Shown here piece by piece: positions 1-5,769 of a stretch of DNA of 5,908 nucleotides. Under the pieces are notes generated by a model. The model did no database searches, was not told the DNA's origin, and worked only from the letters and a program-made list of their open reading frames with translations. A program made the position numbers and the translations under genes. Origin of the DNA: Pseudomonadota bacterium (lineage in GTDB: Bacteria; Pseudomonadota; Gammaproteobacteria; Burkholderiales; Methylophilaceae); contig JAKPIR010000146.1 of the NCBI GenBank assembly GCA_029549705.1, positions 1 through 5,908 on the forward strand, in the 5' to 3' direction. Positions within the stretch are counted from its first letter, which is position 1; every line of letters starts with the position of its first letter.

Positions 1-360
1 ACCCTTCGGAATGGGGCTGGGGGCTATAACTCGCCATTCAAGCGCCCGTACAGTAAATGCATTATAACCCTTCGGAATGGGGCTGGGGGCTATAACATTC
101 TTCCATAAGTTGTTATAGCGCAATAAATTATAACCCTTCGGAATGGGGCTGGGGGCTATAACAAACTCTTCCGGCGTGAGCCATGCTTTTAAATTATAAC
201 CCTTCGGAATGGGGCTGGGGGCTATAACCCAATGGTGACGCTTTCAACAACACCAACCATTATAACCCTTCGGAATGGGGCTGGGGGCTATAACGCGTTG
301 GCAAGAAACGTAGTGGAGTTTGAAATTATAACCCTTCGGAATGGGGCTGGGGGCTATAAC
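1..360 (-). CRISPR. CRISPR array, type II-C-like, right-hand end (6 repeats, 5 spacers)
   Basis: Five full, identical 36-bp repeats lie at 61-96, 127-162, 193-228, 259-294 and 325-360. The last 30 bp of a sixth lie at 1-30, cut by the window edge, so the array continues to the left. The five spacers (31-60, 97-126, 163-192, 229-258, 295-324) are unrelated and each exactly 30 bp, giving a strict 66-bp period. Read on the minus strand the repeat begins GTTATAGCCCCC and ends GGGTTATAAT, an imperfect terminal dyad. A 36/30 geometry with a GTT.TAG start and a TA.AAT end is typical of type II-C repeats such as those of Neisseria and Campylobacter, and the GTT(T/A)TAG end is the 5' repeat end in Cas9 crRNAs; this sets the crRNA strand as minus. 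Cas9, Cas1, Cas2 and tracrRNA are not visible here. The array identity is certain; the subtype is inferred from the repeat alone. Confidence 0.97.
325..330 (-). promoter_or_regulatory. Candidate repeat-borne -10 element for crRNA transcription
   Basis: The minus-strand 3' end of every repeat is a perfect TATAAT hexamer; this copy is in the right-most repeat, and others lie at 61-66, 127-132, 193-198 and 259-264. In Neisseria and Campylobacter type II-C arrays each repeat ends in a promoter -10 that starts crRNA transcription inside the adjoining spacer. By the same spacing, a start near base 318 would leave about 24 spacer bases in the crRNA, the length reported for Neisseria meningitidis. 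The extended TG motif is absent (the bases before are GGGT) and no -35 hexamer is evident within the repeat, so activity is an inference by analogy. Confidence 0.5.
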
Positions 361-393
361 CTATTTAATGAAAAATTACTTGTTTCATCATTC

Positions 394-452
394 AAGCGGC
401 CATATTATTTTGAAGGTTTTTTTTCAAAATAATATGGCCGCTTCATTTTTTT
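394..452 (+). terminator. Long perfect hairpin with T-tract at the array border
   Basis: Bases 394-414 and 423-443 form a perfect 21-bp inverted repeat (outer arm AAGCGGCC, inner end TTTTGAA), separated by an 8-base GGTTTTTT loop. The right arm is followed after three bases by seven Ts at 446-452, the layout of an intrinsic terminator for plus-strand transcripts. There is no T-tract on the minus-strand side. No plus-strand gene ends just before it in the window. It could terminate transcription coming from genes left of the array, such as a cas operon reading rightwards, or prevent antisense read-through into htpG. It could also be a small mobile palindrome, since 21 bp is long for a terminator stem. 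Confidence 0.75.
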
Positions 453-556
453 ACCTGATTTAAAGTGATGATTTGAAATGTGCGGCATGCCTAACTAAAT
501 AGGCATAAAAACTCACAATTGAAGCCTAATTTTTAGCAGTCATCTTCAATGCACCT

Positions 557-592
557 CTGCAAGCCTTGTAAATAAAGGCTTGCAGGGCAGTG
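557..592. repeat. Dispersed palindromic repeat, copy 1
   Basis: An 11-bp perfect stem (557-567 with 575-585) encloses the loop GTAAATA and is followed by GGCAGTG to 592. Its first 24 bases (557-580) are identical to 5690-5713, and CAGGGCAGTG (583-592) recurs at 5716-5725, so the two are copies of one element about 43 bp long. In this copy the outer left arm has decayed (CACCT in place of the expected CTGCC) and no T-tract follows, so it is unlikely to act as a terminator. Confidence 0.85.
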
Positions 593-638
593 AAAATCTC
601 TCGGCGCATTTAAAGCTAAAATTTTTATTCTTTTGGCG

Positions 639-667
639 CTTGAAAAATGCGTGTTTTGTCCCCACTA
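639..667 (+). promoter_or_regulatory. Sigma-32 (RpoH) heat-shock promoter of htpG
   Basis: CTTGAAA at 639-645 (-35) and CCCCACTA at 660-667 (-10) are separated by 14 bases. This closely matches the RpoH consensus CTTGAAA-N(11-16)-CCCCATNT, and htpG is a classical member of the RpoH regulon. Transcription would start around 673-676, giving a 5' leader of about 35 bases before the htpG start codon. No CIRCE (HrcA) operator is visible. Confidence 0.88.
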
Positions 668-696
668 AAATTTTACTTGTTAAATCACGCATTTTT
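643..696. repeat. 11-bp perfect inverted repeat bracketing the htpG -10 element
   Basis: AAAAATGCGTG at 643-653 is the exact reverse complement of CACGCATTTTT at 686-696, with 32 bases between. The left arm overlaps the 3' end of the -35 element; the right arm ends directly before the AGGAG ribosome binding site. Only the right arm would be in the heat-shock mRNA, so a role, if any, would be at DNA level (for example a regulator binding two half-sites) or in a transcript starting further upstream. Confidence 0.6.
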
Positions 697-709
697 AGGA
701 GCTTAATCT

Positions 710-2611
710 ATGTCTGCAGAGACTGCACAATCTGAAATTCAACCCAAACAATCGATGGCTTTTCAAGCTGAGGTTAAACAATTACTTCAATTGATGATTC
801 ACTCGTTGTACAGCAACAAAGAAATTGTGTTGCGCGAGTTGATTTCTAATGCCTCTGACGCCGCAGATAAATTGCGCTTTGAAGCGATTAGCAACGGTGC
901 GCTGTATGAAAATGACAGCGAATTAAAAATCCGCGTGGCGTTTGATAAAGATGCACGCACCGTCACGATTTCAGATAACGGCATTGGCATGAGCCGCGAT
1001 GAAGTCATTGCCAATATCGGCACCATTGCAAAATCGGGCACGAAAGAATTTTTTAATGCTTTGTCTGGTGACCAAGCGAAAGACGCCAACCTGATTGGCC
1101 AATTTGGCGTAGGCTTTTATTCAGCGTTTATCATTGCCGATAAAGTCATACTCACCACGCGCCGCGCCGGTGCAACTGAAGCCGTGCGCTGGGAATCAAG
1201 CGGTGAGGGCGACTTTACCATTGAGCCAGCAGATAAAGCCAGCCGTGGCACAGATATTGTGCTGCACTTGCGCGAAGGTGAAGATGAATTTTTAAGTGAT
1301 TGGCGCTTGAAATCTATTATTCGTAAATATTCAGACCACATTACTTTGCCGATTGTCATGAAAAAATCGGAATGGAAAGATGGCGCAGAAGTGCCCACCG
1401 ATGAAGATGAAACCGTCAACAAAGCTTCCGCATTATGGGCGCGTAACAAAAATGATATTACTGAAGAAGAATATCAGGAGTTTTACAAACACGTTTCGCA
1501 CGATTTTGAAAACCCATTGGCTTATACGCACAGCCGCGTGGAAGGCAAGCAAGAGTATATTTCTCTGTTGTATATTCCAAGCAAAGCGCCGTTTGATTTG
1601 TACGACCGCGACCGCCGTCACGGCATTAAACTGTATGTAAAACGCGTGTTTATTATGGAAGATGCAGAAAAACTCATGCCGCAATATCTGCGCTTTGTGC
1701 GCGGCGTGATCGATACGTCTGATTTGCCGTTGAATGTGTCGCGCGAGATTTTGCAATCCAGCCGCGATGTCGATGCGATTAAAGCCGGTTCTGTGAAAAA
1801 AGTGCTGGGTCTGCTCGAAGACTTGGCCGAAAACAAGCCGGAAGATTACGCGAAATTTTATGCAGAATTTGGCCGTGTACTGAAAGAAGGCCCGGGTGAG
1901 GATTTTGCCAATAAAGACAAAATTGCGAGCTTGTTGCGCTTTGCCTCTACCAAGGCTGATACCGATGCGCAGAATGTTTCACTCAAAGATTACATCGCGC
2001 GCATGCAGCCTGAGCAAGACACAATTTACTACATCACCGCTGACAGCTTTGCCGCTGCGCAACACAGCCCGCATTTAGAGATTTTCCGCAAGAAAGGCAT
2101 TGAAGTCTTGCTCATGTTCGACCGAGTTGATGAATGGCTGCTTGGCAGTTTAACGGAATTTGAAGGCAAGAAATTGCAATCCATAGCCAAAGGCGATTTG
2201 GATTTAGGCAAACTTGAATCGGATACTGAAAAAGAAATTCAGAAGAAAATTGAAGAAGAAGCGAAATCTTTAGTTGAAAGAATCAAAAAAACCTTGGGTG
2301 AACAAGTCAAAGATGTGCGCGTAACGCACCGCCTGACTGATTCGCCCGCGTGTTTGGTGAGTGATGCGCATGATTTATCGGGCAATTTAGCCCGTATGCT
2401 TAAAGCGGCCGGCCAAAAAGCGCCAGAATCTAAACCGATTTTGGAAATTAACCCTACGCATAAATTGGTGAAGCGCTTAGAGGGCGAATCTGCAGAAGCT
2501 TTGTTTGGCGACTTGGCGCATGTGCTGTTTGACCAAGCACTGCTCGCAGAAGGCGGTCAGTTGGATGACCCCGCCAGCTTTGTGAAGCGGATGAACAGCT
2601 TAATTAGCTAA
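710..2611 (+). CDS. htpG: HtpG, bacterial Hsp90 molecular chaperone
   Basis: This is a 633-residue cytosolic ATP-dependent chaperone that acts as a homodimer on client proteins and is induced by heat; the E. coli protein has 624 residues, so it is full length. The N-terminal GHKL ATPase domain (about 16-235) shows ELISNASDAADKLR (43-56, catalytic Glu and Mg-binding Asn), DNGIGM (89-94), the lid motif GTIAKSGT (104-111) and GQFGVGF (130-136). The middle domain (about 240-510) carries LPLNVSREILQ with Arg345, equivalent to the ATP-contacting Arg of Hsp90. The C-terminal dimerisation domain (about 520-633) contains NPTHKLVKRL and the conserved tail LDDPASFVKR. It lacks a eukaryotic MEEVD end. 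The start at 710 is chosen because AGGAG (697-701) lies 8 bases upstream; Met16 would also align with homologues but has no ribosome binding site. The sigma-32-type promoter at 639-667 fits its regulation. All key motifs are intact. Confidence 0.98.
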   Translation: MSAETAQSEIQPKQSMAFQAEVKQLLQLMIHSLYSNKEIVLRELISNASDAADKLRFEAISNGALYENDSELKIRVAFDKDARTVTISDNGIGMSRDEVIANIGTIAKSGTKEFFNALSGDQAKDANLIGQFGVGFYSAFIIADKVILTTRRAGATEAVRWESSGEGDFTIEPADKASRGTDIVLHLREGEDEFLSDWRLKSIIRKYSDHITLPIVMKKSEWKDGAEVPTDEDETVNKASALWARNKNDITEEEYQEFYKHVSHDFENPLAYTHSRVEGKQEYISLLYIPSKAPFDLYDRDRRHGIKLYVKRVFIMEDAEKLMPQYLRFVRGVIDTSDLPLNVSREILQSSRDVDAIKAGSVKKVLGLLEDLAENKPEDYAKFYAEFGRVLKEGPGEDFANKDKIASLLRFASTKADTDAQNVSLKDYIARMQPEQDTIYYITADSFAAAQHSPHLEIFRKKGIEVLLMFDRVDEWLLGSLTEFEGKKLQSIAKGDLDLGKLESDTEKEIQKKIEEEAKSLVERIKKTLGEQVKDVRVTHRLTDSPACLVSDAHDLSGNLARMLKAAGQKAPESKPILEINPTHKLVKRLEGESAEALFGDLAHVLFDQALLAEGGQLDDPASFVKRMNSLIS

Positions 2612-2651
2612 ATACCAATCTTGCTAGCAAGCTAATTGGAAGTCGGTCAAT

Positions 2652-2681
2652 AGGGCGAAATGCAAATTTCGCCCTTATTTT
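2652..2681 (+). terminator. Intrinsic terminator of htpG
   Basis: A perfect 9-bp GC-rich stem (GGGCGAAAT 2653-2661 with ATTTCGCCC 2666-2674) closes a GCAA tetraloop of the stable GNRA class. An extra A-T pair (2652/2675) extends it, and TTATTTT follows. It lies 41 bases after the htpG stop, so htpG is probably transcribed alone. A second, weaker 7-bp stem (2684-2690 with 2696-2702) follows directly. Confidence 0.9.
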
Positions 2682-2730
2682 CATCCAAATTTAACATTTG
2701 GAAGCGATGATACTTATCGTATAGCCATTT

Positions 2731-2765
2731 AGGCCATTTATAGGTGGCCTGATTTTTGCTAGAAT
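2731..2765 (+). promoter_or_regulatory. Candidate glgP promoter (extended -10) with overlapping inverted repeat
   Basis: TGCTAGAAT at 2757-2765 is an extended -10 element (TGn plus TAGAAT, one mismatch to TATAAT). No good -35 lies 16-18 bases upstream, which is usual for extended -10 promoters. The place where a -35 would be is occupied by an inverted repeat, AGGCCA (2731-2736) and TGGCCT (2745-2750), and by a tandem GCCATTTA (2724-2731 and 2733-2740). These could be an operator. The inverted repeat followed by GATTTTT might alternatively be a weak terminator. A start near 2772 would give a leader of about 37 bases. Confidence 0.5.
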
Positions 2766-2808
2766 AGCAGTTGAAAATTAACTTCTATTTTGCATCTCAA
2801 GGCCCCGA

Positions 2809-5355
2809 ATGAAAACTCCAGCAAAAACATCTGACAAAGCCGCCGTTAAAACCAAAGCGGCTTCTACAACAAAAACCGATACTGCATCAAAGGTTAAAGC
2901 CAAAAAACCTACAAAGGCCAAGCATGTATTGCCTAAGCTATCGCCTGTTGATCAGGCGTTACAGAACCATTTGATTTTTTCTAGCTTTAAAACCAGTGAC
3001 GCCGCAACGCCGCGCGATTGGTACGATGCCGCGAGTTATACCGTGCGCGACCACGTGGTGGAACGCTGGATTAAAACGGCAGAAGCCTATTATGAAAAAG
3101 ATCCAAAGCGCGTGTATTACCTCTCTTTAGAGTTTTTAATGGGGCGCATGTTAAGTAATGCTGCACTAAATTTGGGCATACAGGATGAATTGAAGGACGG
3201 TTTGGCAGGTTTAGGTCGTGACTTAGAAAATACCGTGGAAATGGAAACCGACGCGGCGCTGGGTAATGGTGGCTTAGGTCGTCTGGCGGCTTGTTTTGTC
3301 GATTCAATGGCGACGATGGATATTCCAGCAACAGGATATGGCATTCGCTATGAATACGGCATGTTCAGGCAAACCATTGAAAATGGACAACAGATTGAAA
3401 ACCCGGATAACTGGCTGCGTTATGGCAATATTTGGGAGTTTCAGCGCCCTGAAGCCACTTACAATATCCGCTTTTATGGGCATGTCGTGAAATATGCCGA
3501 TGAACATGGCGAAACGCAGCACTGGATTGATGGTGAACATGTGGTGGCCATGGCCTACGATGTGCCGGTGCCAGGCTATGGCACTGAAACCGTCAACAGC
3601 CTGCGTTTATGGTCAGCCAAAGCCGCGCGCGAGTTTGATTTGCGCCATTTTAACGATGGCAACTATAAAAAAGCGGTTGAAGAGCGCAACGAGACTGAAA
3701 ATATCTCAAAAGTGCTGTACCCCAATGACACTTCGGTGTTGGGCAAAGAATTACGCCTGAAACAGCAATACTTCTTTGTGTCAGCCTCTATTCAAGACAT
3801 TTTGCGCCGCTTTTTAAGCGCGCATGAAATGAAAAAGCAGGACGACTGGAAACTGCTACCAGAAAAAGTTGCCATTCAACTCAACGACACGCATCCTTCA
3901 ATAGGCGTGGCTGAAATGATGTATCAATTGGTGGACGTGCATGGCTTGTCTTGGGCATTCGCGTGGGAGCTCACTGGCAAGATTTTTGCCTACACCAACC
4001 ATACTTTAATGCCAGAAGCGTTAGAAACATGGTCGGTTGATTTATTCGGCCGCCTGTTACCGCGCCATTTGGAAATTATCTACAAAATCAACCATGAATT
4101 CTTGCACATGGTGAATCATCATTTTCCGGGCGATGTCGATTTACTCGCGCGCGTGTCGATTATTGATGAATCGCACGGCCGTCGCGTGCGCATGGCGCAC
4201 TTGGCCGTGGTTGGTTCGCACACCGTGAATGGTGTGGCAGCGCTGCATAGTGAGTTGTTAAAACAACATTTATTTGCCGATTTTGACCGCATTTACCCTG
4301 GCAAAATGACCAATGTCACGAACGGCATCACACCGCGCCGCTGGTTAAATCAGGCTAACCCCGGGCTCACAGCGTTGATAGAAAAAGCGATAGGTGCAGG
4401 CTTTAAAAAAGACCTGACGCAAATCAAAAAAATCACGCTATTAGCCAAAGATGCAGCGTTTAGAAAAGCATTTGCTGCCGTCAAACACGCCAATAAAGCA
4501 CGTTTGGCCGCTAAAATTGAGCAAAAAACAGGCGTAAAACTTAACGTGAACAGCTTGTTTGATGTGCAAATTAAACGTATTCACGAATACAAACGCCAGT
4601 TGCTCAACGTATTACACGTGATTACTTTATATAACCGCATCCGCCGTGGTGAAAAAACCACGCCGCGCACGGTAATTTTTGGTGGTAAAGCAGCGCCAGG
4701 TTATTGGATGGCAAAGCAAATTATTCGTTTGATTAATGATGTGGCGCAAATTGTGAATGATGACCCGCACGTGGGTGACCAACTTAAAGTGGTGTTCTAC
4801 CCAAACTATGAAGTTTCAGCGGCTGAAATCTTGTTCCCGGGCAGTGATTTGTCTGAGCAAATTTCCACCGCAGGCACCGAGGCAAGCGGCACGGGTAACA
4901 TGAAAATGGCGTTAAACGGCGCGCTGACAATTGGCACGCTCGATGGCGCCAACGTAGAAATACTTGAGGAAGTCGGCAATGAAAATATCTTTATTTTTGG
5001 CCTCACCACGCCGCAAGTGGCTGAAATGAAAGCCAACGGTTACAAGCCGCGCGAATATTACAATAGCAACCCAGCGCTAAAAGAAGTGATTGACATGATA
5101 GGCAACGGTTTCTTCTCGGTTGAAGAGCCAAGCCGCTATCAGCCGATTGTGGATAACTTGTTGAATAATGACCAATATTTGCTGTTGGCCGATTACGCCA
5201 GCTACATTGAAACGCAAGATAAGGTCTCTGCCGTGTACCAAGACCAAGATCAATGGACGCGCATGGCGATTTTGAATGTTGCAAATATGGCCAAGTTTTC
5301 AAGTGACCGCTCTATCGCCGATTACGCGAACAATATTTGGCACGTAAAAGTTTAG
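2809..5355 (+). CDS. glgP: Glycogen/alpha-glucan phosphorylase with lysine-rich N-terminal extension
   Basis: This GT35-family enzyme uses pyridoxal phosphate to split alpha-1,4-glucans with phosphate, releasing glucose-1-phosphate for glycolysis; it acts in the cytosol. Family motifs run in order: YYLSLEFLMGR (103-113), LGNGGLGRLAAC (151-162), NDTHPS (359-364), YTNHTLMPEALE (395-406), KRIHEYKRQLL (589-599, with Arg590 and Lys595 matching the phosphate-contacting Arg569 and Lys574 of rabbit muscle enzyme) and EASGTGNMK (691-699), where Lys699 is the expected Schiff-base lysine. At 848 residues it exceeds E. coli GlgP (815) mainly through about 43 N-terminal residues made of Lys, Ala and Thr with 13 lysines, probably disordered. 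The start is supported by AAGG at 2799-2802, six bases upstream; no other ATG lies between it and the catalytic core. It follows htpG by 197 bp but seems separately transcribed. A maltodextrin preference (MalP-like) cannot be excluded. No other glycogen genes are in the window. Confidence 0.96.
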   Translation: MKTPAKTSDKAAVKTKAASTTKTDTASKVKAKKPTKAKHVLPKLSPVDQALQNHLIFSSFKTSDAATPRDWYDAASYTVRDHVVERWIKTAEAYYEKDPKRVYYLSLEFLMGRMLSNAALNLGIQDELKDGLAGLGRDLENTVEMETDAALGNGGLGRLAACFVDSMATMDIPATGYGIRYEYGMFRQTIENGQQIENPDNWLRYGNIWEFQRPEATYNIRFYGHVVKYADEHGETQHWIDGEHVVAMAYDVPVPGYGTETVNSLRLWSAKAAREFDLRHFNDGNYKKAVEERNETENISKVLYPNDTSVLGKELRLKQQYFFVSASIQDILRRFLSAHEMKKQDDWKLLPEKVAIQLNDTHPSIGVAEMMYQLVDVHGLSWAFAWELTGKIFAYTNHTLMPEALETWSVDLFGRLLPRHLEIIYKINHEFLHMVNHHFPGDVDLLARVSIIDESHGRRVRMAHLAVVGSHTVNGVAALHSELLKQHLFADFDRIYPGKMTNVTNGITPRRWLNQANPGLTALIEKAIGAGFKKDLTQIKKITLLAKDAAFRKAFAAVKHANKARLAAKIEQKTGVKLNVNSLFDVQIKRIHEYKRQLLNVLHVITLYNRIRRGEKTTPRTVIFGGKAAPGYWMAKQIIRLINDVAQIVNDDPHVGDQLKVVFYPNYEVSAAEILFPGSDLSEQISTAGTEASGTGNMKMALNGALTIGTLDGANVEILEEVGNENIFIFGLTTPQVAEMKANGYKPREYYNSNPALKEVIDMIGNGFFSVEEPSRYQPIVDNLLNNDQYLLLADYASYIETQDKVSAVYQDQDQWTRMAILNVANMAKFSSDRSIADYANNIWHVKV

Positions 5356-5406
5356 GTTTTAATAACAATGCGTTGCATGAATCTATCACAGCGTCATTAC
5401 CCTAAA

Positions 5407-5600
5407 ACTGTCATTCCAGCGCAGGCTGGAATCCAGTCAAGTATCATGTCGTTGTGATTGGCTTCAGTGAGATGTTGGTGGTTTTAAGGGTAATGCAATT
5501 GACCTTAAAAATTTAAAGTCAAATTTGTCAGCCTTAAGTTTTGGCTGAATGGTTTAGAAATGTTGGCTGCCTAGATTCCAGCCTGCGCTGGAATGACAGT
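5407..5600. repeat. Paired dRS3-like palindromes around 140 bp (NIME-like element)
   Basis: Bases 5407-5433 and 5574-5600 are perfect 27-bp reverse complements of each other, separated by 140 bp. Each is itself a small palindrome: ATTCCAGC, four bases GCAG, GCTGGAAT in the left copy at 5413-5432. This resembles the Neisseria dRS3 repeat (ATTCCC-N8-GGGAAT), and pairs of dRS3 around 50-150 bp units are called NIMEs. The resemblance is in layout and in the ATTCC/GGAAT ends; identity of the inner sequence to a known family could not be checked. Transcribed, the pair could fold into one long stem. Confidence 0.8.
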
Positions 5601-5682
5601 AAATAGATTTTTAGATTGAAATTGATTTTGTACGTAAGCATCATTGAGAAAACTGTTGTGCAAAATCAACTCTAACCTTTTT

Positions 5683-5732
5683 CACTGCCCTGCAAGCCTT
5701 GTAAATAAAGGCTCTCAGGGCAGTGTTTTTTT
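5683..5732 (+). terminator. Dispersed palindromic repeat, copy 2, acting as an intrinsic terminator
   Basis: CACTGCCCTG (5683-5692) pairs with CAGGGCAGTG (5716-5725); after a 2x2 mismatch, AGCCTT (5695-5700) pairs with AAGGCT (5708-5713) around the loop GTAAATA. Seven Ts follow at 5726-5732, so it fits an intrinsic terminator on the plus strand. It is the first such signal after the glgP stop, 328 bases away. It shares a 24-base identical block with the copy at 557-592, so it is also a member of a dispersed repeat family. Confidence 0.78.
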
Positions 5733-5769
5733 CTCGCATGATTTTTAAGCGAATTTTAATATTATTCAT

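Larger units (their letters stand above)
361..709. other. Gene-free interval between CRISPR array and htpG
   Basis: No credible coding region is seen on either strand. The interval is AT-rich and holds, in order: the array border (361-393), a long hairpin with T-tract (394-452), a 7-bp stem (487-493 with 500-506, loop of 6) of unknown meaning, a dispersed palindromic repeat (557-592), and the htpG heat-shock promoter and ribosome binding site (639-701). If the array is transcribed on the minus strand, the bases just right of 360 are where a leader would be. They include AT-rich sequence but no convincing minus-strand -35/-10 pair and no anti-repeat that would mark a tracrRNA. Confidence 0.7.
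5356..5769. other. Gene-free, repeat-rich interval downstream of glgP
   Basis: No coding region, tRNA or other RNA gene is recognised. The interval is made of nested inverted repeats: CATTACCCT (5395-5403) is mirrored by AGGGTAATG (5487-5495); a 27-bp perfect inverted pair lies at 5407-5433 and 5574-5600; TTTTAAGG (5482-5489) pairs with CCTTAAAA (5502-5509); and TCAGCC (5528-5533) pairs with GGCTGA (5543-5548). A terminator-like palindrome follows at 5683-5732, and an insertion sequence starts near 5770. No strong terminator lies immediately after the glgP stop; the first T-tract hairpin in the sense direction is the one at 5683. Confidence 0.65.

Noticed and set aside
391..400. A 10-base match (CATTCAAGCG) between spacer 31-60 and the sequence just before the hairpin
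   Set aside because: It is too short to indicate a self-targeting spacer; the match stops at once on both sides.
232..432. A 66-codon open frame on the plus strand
   Set aside because: It is built from two CRISPR repeats, spacers and half of the terminator hairpin; its protein contains the same repeat-derived block twice and there is no credible ribosome binding site.
487..506. A 7-bp stem (ATGCCTA/TAGGCAT) as a terminator or operator
   Set aside because: It has no T-tract on either strand and no nearby promoter that it would control.
361..638. A tracrRNA next to the array
   Set aside because: No stretch with substantial complementarity to the repeat was found on either strand; the only strong hairpin has an unrelated sequence.
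669..709. A CIRCE element for HrcA control of htpG
   Set aside because: Neither TTAGCACTC nor GAGTGCTAA is present; the inverted repeat found here has a different sequence and spacing.
799..1756. Several antisense open frames of 96-110 codons inside htpG
   Set aside because: They lie opposite strongly conserved HtpG motifs, have no recognisable domain and follow the codon pattern of the sense gene.
2602..2637. A palindromic cluster at the htpG stop (AATTAGCT/AGCTAATT and CTTGCTAGCAAG)
   Set aside because: The stems are short, AT-rich and mutually exclusive, and the clear terminator follows at 2652; it is probably incidental.
3071..3760. Overlapping open frames on both strands inside glgP
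   Set aside because: They are shadows of the phosphorylase reading frame, whose family motifs run without interruption through this region.
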